Notes: generated by a model from the sequence alone, not told the origin. DNA of 64,000 nt from JABFRG01 sp046351415 (GCA_046351415.1 JAXLYO010000002.1:789123-853122); one strand, 5' to 3'. Counted from the stretch's first letter, positions 24,499-33,941 are shown. Numbers and translations: made by a program.

Positions 24499-25949
24499 GA
24501 GGTTCCCTTCGCGCGAAAGCGCTCATTTCGACGCTGACGCTGGCCTCTGGGCCCGCGGCCTTCCTTGCATCATGCCTCGTGTCCTGTGGTGGTTCGCCGG
24601 ACGCGGCCCCCAAGACCCCGATGGCAGCCGCCACGGCGATGGCTTCGGCGACGAGCACGACCCCAATCCCGGCCCCTGCCGAAAGCGCGCGAGGCTCGAA
24701 CGAAGCTTCGGTGAACGCGATGCTCGCACGGACGCTGAAGCAGGTCGAACAGGCCCGAGGACTTCGCTCGAAGAAGCCGGTACCCGGTATGTTCCTGCGT
24801 CGCGACGAAATGATCGCCCGCGTGAAGGACCACGTGCACCGCGAAGTGCCCGCGGAAGCCATCGTGCGCGAGGGCAGAACGCAGCAGCTCCTTGGCGTCC
24901 TTCCGGAGCAGTTCGACTACGAAGCGGAAATGTACGCGATGCTCGAGGACCAACTCGCGGGCTTCTACGCGCCCGAGGACGGCACGATGTACATGGCGAA
25001 AGACCTCGAAGGCGACATGTCCGATGCGACGGTCTTTCACGAGCTGGTGCACGCGCTCCAGGATCAGACATGGGACCTCCGCACGCAGACGAAGTACAAG
25101 CCCGGCGAAGGCGATCGCTCCTTCTCGCGGAGCGCGCTCGCCGAAGGCGACGCGACGAGTGCGATGCTCGACCCGCTTCTCTCGAAGATGGGCGGCATTT
25201 CCGTGCTCGACATTCCCGATGATCAGGCCGAGCAGCTCTTGCTGGCGGCGGCCGGGGGCAGCAGCAAGCGCAATACGCCGGCGATCATGCAACGCTCTCT
25301 CGTCGCGCCGTATGCCCTCGGGCTTCGCTTCGTGAATGGCCTGCGTCGAAAGGGCGGCTGGAAAGCCGTCGATCAGGCGTGGGCGAACCCTCCGACGACG
25401 AGCGAGCAGCTCATGCATCCGGAGAAGTACGCAGCGAAAGAAGCTCCTCTTGCGGTGAATGCACCGAACGCAAGTGCGCTCGACCCTGGGTTCAAAGAGA
25501 GCGACCAAGACACCCTCGGCGAGATGGGCCTCGTGCTCTTGCTCGAGCAGTGGGCGGGCGAAGACAAAGCTCGCGCACTTGCGGCTGGCTGGGGCGGAGA
25601 TCGCGGCGCCTACTTCCAGAAGGGCGACGAGATCGCGCTCGCATGGCGCGTCGACTACGACGCCGACGTCGCCAAGGACGCCAAACGCGGAGCCAAACAA
25701 ACCGCTTCCGTGCTCGAGGCAAGCTTCACGAAGAGTCTCGGGAAACCTGCCATTCGCAAAGCGGACTTCGTCTGCTTCGATCGACCGCACTTGGGTCCGA
25801 TTTCGATCGGCTCCAAGGGAAAACGGCTCACGTTCACGGCGGGACCGGCAAAGCCGAGTCCCACCGGGTTTTCCTCCACGGCAACGTGCGCTTCGGTGAA
25901 GTCATGGGCTGCAAGCGTCGGGAACGAGCCGCCGAGGGTCCATCTCTAG
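24495..25949 (+). CDS. HExxH zinc-peptidase-like lipoprotein
   Basis: 484 residues. Signal peptide ending in LVSC, Ala/Thr/Pro linker, then a helical metalloprotease-like domain with FHELVHALQDQ (H182, E183, H186) and ALAEGDATS (E217), which could be the third zinc ligand 31 residues on. Similar HExxH-EGD proteins occur as lipoproteins in Myxococcota and Deinococcus. Proteolytic activity is inferred only from the motif. Its ATG overlaps the rpe stop by 4 bases. Confidence 0.8.
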   Translation: MRGSLRAKALISTLTLASGPAAFLASCLVSCGGSPDAAPKTPMAAATAMASATSTTPIPAPAESARGSNEASVNAMLARTLKQVEQARGLRSKKPVPGMFLRRDEMIARVKDHVHREVPAEAIVREGRTQQLLGVLPEQFDYEAEMYAMLEDQLAGFYAPEDGTMYMAKDLEGDMSDATVFHELVHALQDQTWDLRTQTKYKPGEGDRSFSRSALAEGDATSAMLDPLLSKMGGISVLDIPDDQAEQLLLAAAGGSSKRNTPAIMQRSLVAPYALGLRFVNGLRRKGGWKAVDQAWANPPTTSEQLMHPEKYAAKEAPLAVNAPNASALDPGFKESDQDTLGEMGLVLLLEQWAGEDKARALAAGWGGDRGAYFQKGDEIALAWRVDYDADVAKDAKRGAKQTASVLEASFTKSLGKPAIRKADFVCFDRPHLGPISIGSKGKRLTFTAGPAKPSPTGFSSTATCASVKSWAASVGNEPPRVHL

Positions 25950-26055
25950 GGCACATCTCATAATCTCGGAACGAGGATCTGCGAGCGCTGCGAGCACGAA
26001 TGCGAGGAGCGACGACGAAGAATACTGCTGCTACTTGAGGAGGAGTGACAACGCA

Positions 26056-26073
26056 GGCGGGGCCGCCCCCGCC
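26056..26073. other. GC-rich hairpin in the gap after the peptidase gene
   Basis: 7-bp stem GGCGGGG / CCCCGCC with loop CCGC, about 110 bases past the stop at 25949. It is the only structure seen in the 273-base gap between convergent genes (25950-26222). There is no T-run, so a terminator role is a guess. The gap holds no supported gene. Confidence 0.35.
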
Positions 26074-26222
26074 GCAGAGCCGACGGGAGAGGTCATGAGA
26101 GGTGCGCTAGAACCGACTTGGTGCCTTTGCGCTATAGCCGCCCGGGCCCGGTCGCACCCATACGGTAACGTGGCTACGAAGGCCGAAGGGTCGGCGACGC
26201 GGCGCGAAGACATTACTCGAGA

Positions 26223-26894
26223 CTACTGATACTGGAAACACAGCAGCGCCGCGGGTTCGTTGCAGCGGTTGCCAAACCCGTTGGTCCACGACTGCGCTTG
26301 GTTGTCTTGCTTGATTCTTCCATTGCCCGCTGCCCCCACGCCTCCAGCGCTAGCAATTGACCAATTCTTGCAGTTCGGGTGAGGGGCTGCTCCCGCTGCT
26401 TTTCCGCCAACGTCGGTACCGGTCCAAAACAACCCACCGTTTTCAGTTTGCTGCCCAAGTTCGTTGATGGATAGATCTACGTCTGGGTATCCCGCCCATT
26501 GCGCTTTTGTCTTGAAGGCCACCGCTCCTGCAGGAGTCCGCCACGGACCGGCACCATCCGGTACTCTGGAAATCGCATCGGACGTGTCTGTCGAGAGCCA
26601 AGCACGAAAATTTCCTCCGAAGCCGGCAGCCGCCGCGAACTGTTGGCACGCCGCATCCGCTTGACTCAAAGCACCAACGTTTCCTACGAACACCGCCTTC
26701 GTTACGAAGACCACAAACCCTGAAGCTTTCGCATCGCTAGAAACGCCTCCGTCTACGGGGAACCCGCTGTCGCTACTTGGCTTTGCGTCCGGATCGGGGC
26801 CCGCGTCTGCTGCCCCAGCATCGACTTCCGCAGCACTCGAGCCGCAACCGAACGTGAGTGAGAGCACGGCGAATGACGTGAAGAGGCGTCGCAT
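26223..26894 (-). CDS. Lipoprotein with DUF1554-like (C-type lectin fold) domain
   Basis: 223 residues from ATG 26894 (another ATG at 26909). Lipobox TFGC, an Asp/Ala/Gly linker (DAGAADAGPDPDAKP), then a domain starting FVVFVTKAVFVGNVGALSQADAACQQFA and going on with FRAWLSTDTSDA, GLFWTGTDVGG, CKNWSIAS and CNEPAALLCFQ. This pattern (collagen XV/XVIII-like, DUF1554) is common in leptospiral and myxobacterial surface lipoproteins. Probably binds a ligand at the cell surface. Confidence 0.8.
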   Translation of the reverse strand: MRRLFTSFAVLSLTFGCGSSAAEVDAGAADAGPDPDAKPSSDSGFPVDGGVSSDAKASGFVVFVTKAVFVGNVGALSQADAACQQFAAAAGFGGNFRAWLSTDTSDAISRVPDGAGPWRTPAGAVAFKTKAQWAGYPDVDLSINELGQQTENGGLFWTGTDVGGKAAGAAPHPNCKNWSIASAGGVGAAGNGRIKQDNQAQSWTNGFGNRCNEPAALLCFQYQ

Positions 26895-27051
26895 TCGAAG
26901 AGCATACAATAATGCGCGCGATACCGTCCCGGAAAGGCCCTAGCTCCCTAGCGCCGAGCCTCTTCCTTCATCATGGCTGTGACGAGCTCCTCGAGAAGAG
27001 CTCGCCCGGTAAAGGCACGCCGAAGAGCCCGCCGTTCTGCACGATCTGAAC

Positions 27052-28296
27052 CTAGCCAGAAGCCGCTTTGAGCAGCATCGAGAGCCCCACATACGCCGCG
27101 AGCTTCTGCACCATCACACGATCGCGCGGAAAGAGGACGTGGTGCTCGTGTACGGTGCGCTCTTTCGTCGCAACGGCCAAGTGAACGGTGCCGAGGGGTT
27201 TTTCTTCGGTGCCGCCGGTTGGACCCGCGATGCCAGTGATGCCGAGTGAAATGGTCGCGCCCGTGCGCGCACGAATGCCTTCCGCGAGAGCACGCGCGAC
27301 CGCTTCGCTCACGGCACCGTGCTCTGCAATGAGCGCCGGCGGAACGTCGCAAAAGAGCGTCTTCGCTTCGTTGGCGTAGACGACCGCATCGGCGAAAAGC
27401 AGCGACGAGGCCCCGGGAAGAGCCGTCAACATTTGTCCGACGGCGCCCCCCGTGCACGATTCGGCAATCGCGAGCGTGTGCTTTTTCGCTTTCAAGACGT
27501 CGGAGACGACGCCGGCGAACGTGTCGTGCTTGCCCCCGAACACGTGCGCGCCGAGTCTTTCTTTCACGATGACCGTGACCTCTTCGGCGAGGCTCGTCGC
27601 GCGGGCTTCGTCATCTGCGCGTGCGAGCACTTTCACTTCGATCTCCGGAAAGTGTGCGCGATAGCCGAGCACGACCCCTGGATACGACGCTTCGATGCCT
27701 GCGAGACGCTCGCCGACTTGGCTCTCTGGAAGACCGAAGGTTCGCAAGTGTATTTGATGCTGCGTCTTTCGAGTGAGGTGCGCGATCTTCGGGAGGACTT
27801 GCTTTTCCCACATCTCGTGCATTTCGCGCGGAACTCCCGGCATGAAGAACGCCTGAGCCCGGCCGCACTTCACCGCAAACCCGGGAGCCGTGCCCACCGC
27901 GTTCGGAAGCACCGTGGCCCCTTCGGGGAAGTCCGCCTGCTTCTCGTTCGAGATGCTCATCGTACGACCCAACCGCGCGAACCTTGCGCGAATCGCTTCG
28001 AGCGAGACCTCGTCGCGTTTCATCGAAACGCCAAGGGCCTTCGCAACCGAGGTCGATGTGAGGTCGTCGGTCGTGGGACCGAGACCTCCGGTGCAAAGAA
28101 CGATCGTATGGGCGTCACAAAGGCGGCGAAACGCAGCCACGATGCGCGCTTCGTCGTCGTCCGTCACGACGTGTTCGGTGACTTCGAAGCCCTCCGCCGT
28201 CATGCGTTCCGAGAGCCACGCCGCATTTCCATTCACGAGTTCGCCGCGGGTGAGTTCGGTGCCGATGCACAAGATTGCAACTGTTCGTGGTGTCAT
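27052..28296 (-). CDS. cinA: CinA family nicotinamide-nucleotide amidohydrolase
   Basis: 414 residues with the two-domain full-length plan. The N-terminal MoCF-like/COG1058 domain (about 1-170) has GTELTRGELVNGNAAWLSERM, TGGLGPTTDDLT and MPGVPREMHEMW. The C-terminal PncC amidohydrolase domain (about 250-412) has AIAESCTGGAVGQMLT, SLLFADAVVYANEAK and GITGIAGPTGGTEEKPLG. The family recycles NMN, and ADP-ribose hydrolysis is known for the first domain. Start ATG 28296 overlaps the upstream gene's stop. Confidence 0.93.
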   Translation of the reverse strand: MTPRTVAILCIGTELTRGELVNGNAAWLSERMTAEGFEVTEHVVTDDDEARIVAAFRRLCDAHTIVLCTGGLGPTTDDLTSTSVAKALGVSMKRDEVSLEAIRARFARLGRTMSISNEKQADFPEGATVLPNAVGTAPGFAVKCGRAQAFFMPGVPREMHEMWEKQVLPKIAHLTRKTQHQIHLRTFGLPESQVGERLAGIEASYPGVVLGYRAHFPEIEVKVLARADDEARATSLAEEVTVIVKERLGAHVFGGKHDTFAGVVSDVLKAKKHTLAIAESCTGGAVGQMLTALPGASSLLFADAVVYANEAKTLFCDVPPALIAEHGAVSEAVARALAEGIRARTGATISLGITGIAGPTGGTEEKPLGTVHLAVATKERTVHEHHVLFPRDRVMVQKLAAYVGLSMLLKAASG

Positions 28297-29129
28297 GGGG
28301 CCGGCACATCATAGGCGCATCGGAACCCGACGCGCGAGTCGCGCGTTTCTGGATCGAGAGCGAGGTCCTGCCACGTGCGGAGCTCCGCGGCGAACTCGGC
28401 TTGATAGTGCCCGCCGCGCGCATGCCCTTCGAGCGGCTCTGAAGGACGAATGACCCATTCGCTCACGTTGCCTCCGAGGTCATGAATGCCAGCGGGCGTA
28501 TCGCCAGAAGGATGCGTGCCAACCGTGTCCGGTCCCGTAGCGCCGCTGGCGCATGGTCCCTTCGCGAGACCCCACGCCGCACGCCTGCACACTGCCCCCG
28601 TATCGCCCCACGGATAACGGGACACGTCCGCGCGCGCAGCTGCGAGCCATTCGGCATCCGTCGGCAGTCGACCACCTCGTGCAGCGCAGTAGAAGGCCGC
28701 CTCGGTACGGGTCACGTTCGAGAGCGCGCGAGGTGCATCGAAGGGCGTTGGCGCGAGCGCTCGTAACGGGCACGTTTCGCACGTCGCACGGCCGACCGTC
28801 ACTTCGAACGCGTCGATTTCGAAAAGTTGTGTACGCACGTGGACGGGCTTCACCTTCGTAGGGGCTTCCCAATCCGAAGGCGCCCACTCGAAGTCACTCG
28901 CAGGAACGAGGACGCGCGCGTCGGGAGCATCACAACCGTGGGGCGTCGTCACGAGCGGCAGCGGACACTCGGATCCTTCTGGAACGAGACACCGTGGCCC
29001 CACAGCGATGAAACCGGGTCCGCAACCACGGTCGGTCGGAACGTCGTGCTGCCTCCGAAACCAGAAAGCGAGCGCGAGCACGGCCCCCACCAGCACGACG
29101 CCAAAGGTGACGCGCGCACGCTTCGTCAC
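28293..29129 (-). CDS. Membrane-anchored SUMF1/FGE-sulfatase-domain protein
   Basis: 278 residues: N-terminal membrane anchor (about 10-28), a Cys-containing spacer (GCGPGFIAVGPRCLVP), then a formylglycine-generating-enzyme-like domain with FEIDAFEVTVG, NVTRTEAAFYCAARGGRLPTDAEWLAAAR, YPWGDTG, GIHDLGGNVSEWV and RVGFRCAY. It lacks an adjacent sulfatase, and most such bacterial proteins are not true FGEs. GTG at 29129 overlaps the FAH stop, and the next gene overlaps in turn. Confidence 0.85.
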   Translation of the reverse strand: MTKRARVTFGVVLVGAVLALAFWFRRQHDVPTDRGCGPGFIAVGPRCLVPEGSECPLPLVTTPHGCDAPDARVLVPASDFEWAPSDWEAPTKVKPVHVRTQLFEIDAFEVTVGRATCETCPLRALAPTPFDAPRALSNVTRTEAAFYCAARGGRLPTDAEWLAAARADVSRYPWGDTGAVCRRAAWGLAKGPCASGATGPDTVGTHPSGDTPAGIHDLGGNVSEWVIRPSEPLEGHARGGHYQAEFAAELRTWQDLALDPETRDSRVGFRCAYDVPAP

Positions 29130-29914
29130 GCCGCGGGAGCCCCGGCAATATTCGTGCAAAGCGCACCTATCTTTTCGATCTCGATGCGCAGCGTGTCACC
29201 GGAGACGAGTGGCCCCACCCCTTCGGGCGTTCCCGTGAGAATCAGGTCACCCGCCTCGAGCGTCATCATGTGACTCATGTACGAGAGGAGGTCGGGAACA
29301 GCGAAGACCATGTCGCGCGTTCTGCCGTCTTGCCTCGCCTGGTCGCGCACGAAACACTGCACGCGAAGGTCACGCGGGTCGCAGTCTGTCTCCACGTGGG
29401 GCCCCACCGGACAGAACGTGTCGAAGCCCTTCGCCCGCGTGAACTGACCATCTTTTTTCTGCAGGTCACGCGCCGTGATGTCTCCTGCGCACGTGTAGCC
29501 AAATACGGAACGCAGCGCTTCGTCGGGACTCGCGTTCTTGATCGTGCGACCGATGACGATGGCGAGCTCTGCTTCGTGTTCGACCCGCTCGCTGATCGTG
29601 GAGGGAGGCAGCACGATGGTGCCAAACGGCCGCAGGAGCGCCGAGGTCGGCTTCAAGAAGAGCAGCGGTTCCTTCGGCACGTCGTTGCCGAGCTCTTTCG
29701 CGTGTGCTGCGTAGTTCCGGCCGACGCAGAGGATCTTGCGCGGCGTGACCGGTTCGAGGAGGTCGTCTTTCGAGAACGTGACGATCTCTGCGGTTGCGCG
29801 CCCACCATCGGCATTCACGTCGTACGGCGCACCAGAAAGAAGTTCCGCGCGATCGTCCGAGACGAGTCGCGCGTAACGGGGACCAGAAGGCGTCGAAAGG
29901 CGTACGAAGCGCAT
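29126..29914 (-). CDS. Fumarylacetoacetate hydrolase family protein
   Basis: 262 residues. Typical C-terminal FAH domain: KILCVGRNYAAHAKELG, EPLLFLKPTSALL, EHEAELAIVIGR, GYTCAGDITARDLQ, GPHVETD, LLSYMSHMMTLEAGDLILTGTPEGVG. The metal-binding Glu/Asp residues are intact. Members act as hydrolases, isomerases or oxaloacetate decarboxylases on small oxo-acids, so the exact reaction is open. First gene of a coupled three-gene operon with the SUMF1-like and CinA genes. Confidence 0.9.
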   Translation of the reverse strand: MRFVRLSTPSGPRYARLVSDDRAELLSGAPYDVNADGGRATAEIVTFSKDDLLEPVTPRKILCVGRNYAAHAKELGNDVPKEPLLFLKPTSALLRPFGTIVLPPSTISERVEHEAELAIVIGRTIKNASPDEALRSVFGYTCAGDITARDLQKKDGQFTRAKGFDTFCPVGPHVETDCDPRDLRVQCFVRDQARQDGRTRDMVFAVPDLLSYMSHMMTLEAGDLILTGTPEGVGPLVSGDTLRIEIEKIGALCTNIAGAPAA

Positions 29915-29951
29915 GGGGGCAAGCTAGCAGAGCTTGCCCCCACCGAGGCCT

Positions 29952-30476
29952 TCAGTTTGGTTCGGCGTCCTTGGCGGCGTCCTTGCCCGCGTCGACGGGG
30001 CCGGCGGGCTTGGGAATGCACGTGAAGGTGGTACTGCTGCCTCCGTCGCCCCCCTTGAGGACGAAGGAGATGCTGCTCGAACCGCTCTGCGCCCACGTTC
30101 CGACTTCGTTGCCCCCACTCACGACCTTGCCGTCGGATCGGAATGAGTTGCAGTCGTAGACGACGTCGGCCTTGGTTGCGCCCGCCGTGCACTGCATGGG
30201 CGTGCCACACGCAAAGGGCCTGCCGTTGCCACCCGCGTCTTGCGTGGGCGCGACGCCGCTGTCCCTGCTACGGCCGGCATCGGAGCTGCCTTCGCTACCG
30301 CCCTTTCCGTTCGGCTGCTCGTAGCCGTGGACAGGTGGCACGTCGCCGCGGACCGGCGTGTCGTCGTAGACCCCATCCACAATGCTGAAGGTTCCACCGC
30401 TACCGCCGCTGCACGCGAACGATGTGAGCGCGAGCGAGACCGCGAAGGCGGGAAACACAATCCGTACGAGTTTCAT
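29952..30476 (-). CDS. Lipoprotein with Cys-containing small domain
   Basis: 174 residues: lipobox TSFAC, Gly/Ser/Asp-rich linker with DAG repeats, then a domain with CGTPMQCTAGATKADVVYDC and VGTWAQSGSSSISF, ending again in a DAGKDAAKDAE tail. No known family recognised. It lies just 3' of a barrel protein gene on the same strand (9-base gap), so they may be expressed together. Confidence 0.75.
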   Translation of the reverse strand: MKLVRIVFPAFAVSLALTSFACSGGSGGTFSIVDGVYDDTPVRGDVPPVHGYEQPNGKGGSEGSSDAGRSRDSGVAPTQDAGGNGRPFACGTPMQCTAGATKADVVYDCNSFRSDGKVVSGGNEVGTWAQSGSSSISFVLKGGDGGSSTTFTCIPKPAGPVDAGKDAAKDAEPN

Positions 30477-30485
30477 CGCAGCACC

Positions 30486-31334
30486 TCAGAAGTAGTAGAG
30501 AGCGGCGATGTTCTTCGTGAACAAGGCCCAGGGGTCGGCTTGAACGGTCGTACCGAAGCCCGACGAGGAGGAGCTAGCGGACTTTTGCCCTTGTGTCGCA
30601 CTCACACTGCCCGCTTGGAAGTACATGCCGACCGAGGCTTGGAGCGCGAGCTCCGGGATCCCCATGAAGCCGAAGTGGATCTCGGCGCCCGCACGCGCAC
30701 CGATGTCGAAGCGGAAGCCGCTGAGCGAGGTGTCGGGCGTGTTGTTGGGCGAGCCGGGCGGCGGCTTCAACGTTTGTGTGGAGAAGCCGACGTTGAGCTC
30801 GGGAACGAGCTGGAACGTGTAGTGCTTGCCGCCGGCGAGCGCGATCGGGACGCCGCCATGGAAGATGAAGCCGAACGCGCCGGCGCCTTCCGTTGCGACC
30901 GAGCCGCTACCGGAGGTGTTGGTGCTGGAACCGCCGCTCGACCATCCCATACCGATGCCCGCATCGATGCCGAAGCGATTGCTGATCCAATAACGAGCGC
31001 CGATGACCGGCGCTGCGATGTTGCGTGTCTGGACGGGCGTCGCGACGGCGTTCGTCGGAAGCGTGTCGGGAATCGCGGGGAGCGAGGCCGCGATCGGAAC
31101 GTCCGCGACGCCGAAGTAGCCGATCGCGAATCGGCCCACGAATTTCTCGTGGTCGGAAACCTCGGGGGCAGCGTCTTTGGCAGCCGCGGTGGAAGGTGCC
31201 GTCACTTTGACTTCCACCTTCTTTTTCGGCTCTTCGCCGCCGTTGCCATCGTCGTCCGCATAGGCGACGCACGGGACGAGGGTGAGCGCTGCCGCGGTCA
31301 TGGCCGATACACATCCGAACGAAAGCTTCTTCAT
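30486..31334 (-). CDS. Outer-membrane beta-barrel-like protein
   Basis: 282 residues: signal peptide (VAYA-DDD), Lys/Glu-rich spacer, then alternating strands rich in Gly and aromatics (RFAIGYFGVADV, IGARYWISNRFGIDAGIGMGW, HYTFQLVPELNVGF, FRFDIGARAGAEIHFGF) ending in aromatic ALYYF, a C-terminal aromatic as in BAM-assembled barrels. ATG 31334 with AGGAG nine bases upstream. Probably a small porin-like or structural OMP. Confidence 0.82.
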   Translation of the reverse strand: MKKLSFGCVSAMTAAALTLVPCVAYADDDGNGGEEPKKKVEVKVTAPSTAAAKDAAPEVSDHEKFVGRFAIGYFGVADVPIAASLPAIPDTLPTNAVATPVQTRNIAAPVIGARYWISNRFGIDAGIGMGWSSGGSSTNTSGSGSVATEGAGAFGFIFHGGVPIALAGGKHYTFQLVPELNVGFSTQTLKPPPGSPNNTPDTSLSGFRFDIGARAGAEIHFGFMGIPELALQASVGMYFQAGSVSATQGQKSASSSSSGFGTTVQADPWALFTKNIAALYYF

Positions 31335-31692
31335 AGACACGATCTCCTGTTTCACGCAGGGACGACCTTTACCGCGCAAGCGGACGTAGGTCTCCTGTTT
31401 CGGCCTTGCACCGAAGCTTCCCTGACGGGCGGCGACGGCAATGGCCGGTTGATGCCGGTTGGCAGTGGTCCTCACATGGTTCGAACGAACTCTCAGACGT
31501 AAGTGGGCCAAAATCCATACAAGGGGGCCAACTTTCGTCCAAACGCCCACGCTCCCGCTCGCCCCGTCCGAAATGTGCGGAAAAGGCGAAGGGAATGTGT
31601 GTTACCGCCTCATACGTAGGAGAGGACCGTCACCTTCCCTGCTCGCCGCGACGTTTGCGACAGATACGATCGGACGGTAGAATGAGGCGCAC
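31335..31692. other. Divergent promoter region between barrel protein and protease genes
   Basis: 358 bases with no supported gene. It has a direct 11-bp repeat, TCTCCTGTTTC, at 31343-31353 and 31391-31401. The first copy lies at the barrel gene's ribosome-binding site (GAAACAGGAGA on that strand), so the second may be a paired regulatory half-site or a duplication. The GGTTCGAA-like word near 31489 is not part of a tRNA. Confidence 0.4.
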
Positions 31693-33039
31693 ATGAAGGT
31701 CCGCATCCTCGTTTGCGCCTCGGCGCCCCTGCTCGCAATCTTGGCCTGCGGGGTCCACGGAAGTGAAGAGGAGAAGTCGGGCACCGCGTCCACGAGGCAT
31801 GGCGGCTACGTCATCGGCTCGGCAAAGCAGGCCATCTCGGGCGGCTCCGATACGTCGAGCTATCCGTTTGCGGTCGGCATCAAGATCGGCAACGCCGGTC
31901 GCTGCTCCGGCACGCTCATCGCGAGGAACCTGGTCCTCACCGCACGTCACTGCGTAAGCACTCTCGACACGGGCGAGGCTATCACGCCCACGTCGGTATT
32001 CAACGCCAACTACACGGCCGCCACCTTCGGCGTCACGACGAACGCAACGATGGGGAACGGGTCCGGCGGCTATCGCGGCGTGAGCGAAGTCCTCTATCCG
32101 TCGAGCAACAAGGCCATCGGCAACGACATCGCGCTTCTCGTGCTCTCGAGCAGCGTGCCCGCGGGTGAAGCCACGCCTGCCACGCCGGTGGTCCAGCACG
32201 CCGCTTTCAACTTCGCACGCTACTCGTACAACTTCACGGCCATCGGATACGGCGTCACGGGCCCCGGCCTGAACGACTCGGGGCAGAGGCGCATTCGCCA
32301 AGACATCAAGATGCTCTGCATCGATGGCAGCCAGAGCCCGGGCAGCTGCGCCAACATCGTCGACGACCAAGGCAATCGCGCCGTCGCCCCGAGCGAGTTC
32401 CTCACGGGTGCCGGCGTGTGCAAGGGCGACTCCGGCTCCGGCGCCTATCCGCAGAAGAACTTCAACGCGGCGGGGACGATCTACACCTACGGCGTCTTGT
32501 CCCGCGGCCCCGAGTCCAGCTGCGACAACGCCATCTACACCCGCACCGATTCGCATCGCGCGTTCATCATCGCCGGCGCGATGACGGCAGCGGCGGCCGG
32601 TGGATACGCGGCGCCTTCCTGGACCGCCAACGAAGCGCAAGACCCCGACGATACTCCCTTTGCGGGCCCCACACCGAAAGACGCGGGCAAAGACACCGGC
32701 AAGAAGGACGGCGCGACACTCGCAGGCTTCGGCGAAGCGTGCGCCGCAGACGAAGAATGCGGCTCCGGGCTTTGTCGCACCATCGGCGAAAACACGGTCT
32801 GTTCCCAAGGCTGCTCGACCGACAATCCGTGCCCCGAAGGGTACGCTTGCAACGCAGAAGTCTGCGGCGCCCCCGCACCCGCCGGGGCGAGCTCGGGAAG
32901 CAAGCCGACGAGCGCCGCTGAATCGACGACCACATCTTCGTGTGCGCTCGACCCCACGAAGCCGACCCCATGGCGCGGCTCGCTCGTCTTCGGTCTCATC
33001 GCGGTAAGCGTTCTCGTCCGCCGTCGCTCGCGCGAATGA
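31693..33039 (+). CDS. Trypsin-like serine protease with MYXO-CTERM-like tail
   Basis: 448 residues. Lipoprotein-type signal (LAILAC), propeptide, then an S1 domain starting ISGGSDTSSYPFAV with His86 (TARHC), Asp145 (GNDIALL) and Ser247 (GDSGSG), so the triad is complete. After the protease come an Asp/Lys linker, a Cys-rich domain (CAADEECGSGLC) and a tail SSCALDPTKPTPW followed by a hydrophobic helix and RRRSRE, the MYXO-CTERM pattern. A secreted, surface-anchored protease. First of a four-gene chain with 4-base overlaps. Confidence 0.9.
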   Translation: MKVRILVCASAPLLAILACGVHGSEEEKSGTASTRHGGYVIGSAKQAISGGSDTSSYPFAVGIKIGNAGRCSGTLIARNLVLTARHCVSTLDTGEAITPTSVFNANYTAATFGVTTNATMGNGSGGYRGVSEVLYPSSNKAIGNDIALLVLSSSVPAGEATPATPVVQHAAFNFARYSYNFTAIGYGVTGPGLNDSGQRRIRQDIKMLCIDGSQSPGSCANIVDDQGNRAVAPSEFLTGAGVCKGDSGSGAYPQKNFNAAGTIYTYGVLSRGPESSCDNAIYTRTDSHRAFIIAGAMTAAAAGGYAAPSWTANEAQDPDDTPFAGPTPKDAGKDTGKKDGATLAGFGEACAADEECGSGLCRTIGENTVCSQGCSTDNPCPEGYACNAEVCGAPAPAGASSGSKPTSAAESTTTSSCALDPTKPTPWRGSLVFGLIAVSVLVRRRSRE

Positions 33040-33941
33040 GCGATTCCGGTGCGAAAGGCCGCGTCACGCGACGCGACTTCGGTGTCCACGCACTCCTCGC
33101 GATAGCTGCGATCGCTTGCACGCGAAAGTCCGGCGGGAGCGACGGTCCGTCGAGGTCCGAAGGCGGGCCGCTGCGTATCGTTTCCCTTTCGCCGTCCTTC
33201 ACGGAGACGCTCTTCGCGATCGGCGCCGGTGATCTTCTCGTGGGCCGTTCGAATCAATGCAACTTTCCGGCGGCGGCGCTTTCCGTTCCGGCCGTCTCGG
33301 ACTTTGCGGAGCCCAACCTCGAGGGGATCCTTGCGCGACGTCCCACCCTCGTCGTCGGCCCCCGAGGTCCCGCGACCACACGGCTCGAGCAGCCTCTCCG
33401 CGATCGCCACATCGACTCGTATTTCAAGAGTCCCGAATCCGTCCGCGACATCGAAGAGATGTTCCACGATCTCGGCAAGACGACTTCTCACGTTCGAGAG
33501 GCCGAAGCGGTCTGGCAATCCGCGGAAGACGTGCTGAAAAAGGTGACGGTCGCGGTCGGTTCGCGTCCCAAGAAACGCATCGCGATGCTCCTGTCGACAC
33601 GCCCCATCTACCTGGCGGGGCCCTCGAGTTTTCCGGGTGGGCTCGTCACGCTGGCTGGCGGAGAGAACGTCGCTGCGGTGAAGACGCCCTATCCCGCGGT
33701 CAGCATCGAAGAGCTCGCCGCGTGGAACCCCGACACCCTACTCGACGCGACGAACATGGGAAGCGCCGCACGCACGGGCATCTCCGCGGCCCTCCCTGGC
33801 TTCCACCTGTTGCGAGCCGTGCGGGAGAACCACGTCGTGCCGGTCACCGATGATCGTGTGCTCAGGCCCGGACCTCGTTTTGCGGAGGGCGTGGAGGTCC
33901 TCGCCCGGTCGCTCCACGCGGAGGCGTTCCCTTCCCCATGA
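33036..33941 (+). CDS. Tat-exported ABC substrate-binding lipoprotein (BtuF/FhuD-like)
   Basis: 301 residues. The N-terminus TRRDFG (11-16) followed by a hydrophobic stretch and AIAC (25-28) is a Tat lipoprotein signal. The mature protein is a class-III periplasmic binding protein: RIVSLSPSFTETLFAIGAGDLLVGRS, EPNLEGILARRPTLVV, IEELAAWNPDTLLD. The family binds cobalamin, haem or ferric siderophores. No permease or ATPase is next to it, so the transporter must be encoded elsewhere. Confidence 0.85.
   Translation: MSDSGAKGRVTRRDFGVHALLAIAAIACTRKSGGSDGPSRSEGGPLRIVSLSPSFTETLFAIGAGDLLVGRSNQCNFPAAALSVPAVSDFAEPNLEGILARRPTLVVGPRGPATTRLEQPLRDRHIDSYFKSPESVRDIEEMFHDLGKTTSHVREAEAVWQSAEDVLKKVTVAVGSRPKKRIAMLLSTRPIYLAGPSSFPGGLVTLAGGENVAAVKTPYPAVSIEELAAWNPDTLLDATNMGSAARTGISAALPGFHLLRAVRENHVVPVTDDRVLRPGPRFAEGVEVLARSLHAEAFPSP

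Noticed and set aside
31441..31500. GGTTCGAA-like word suggesting a tRNA T-arm
   Set aside because: No acceptor or anticodon stem can be drawn around it.
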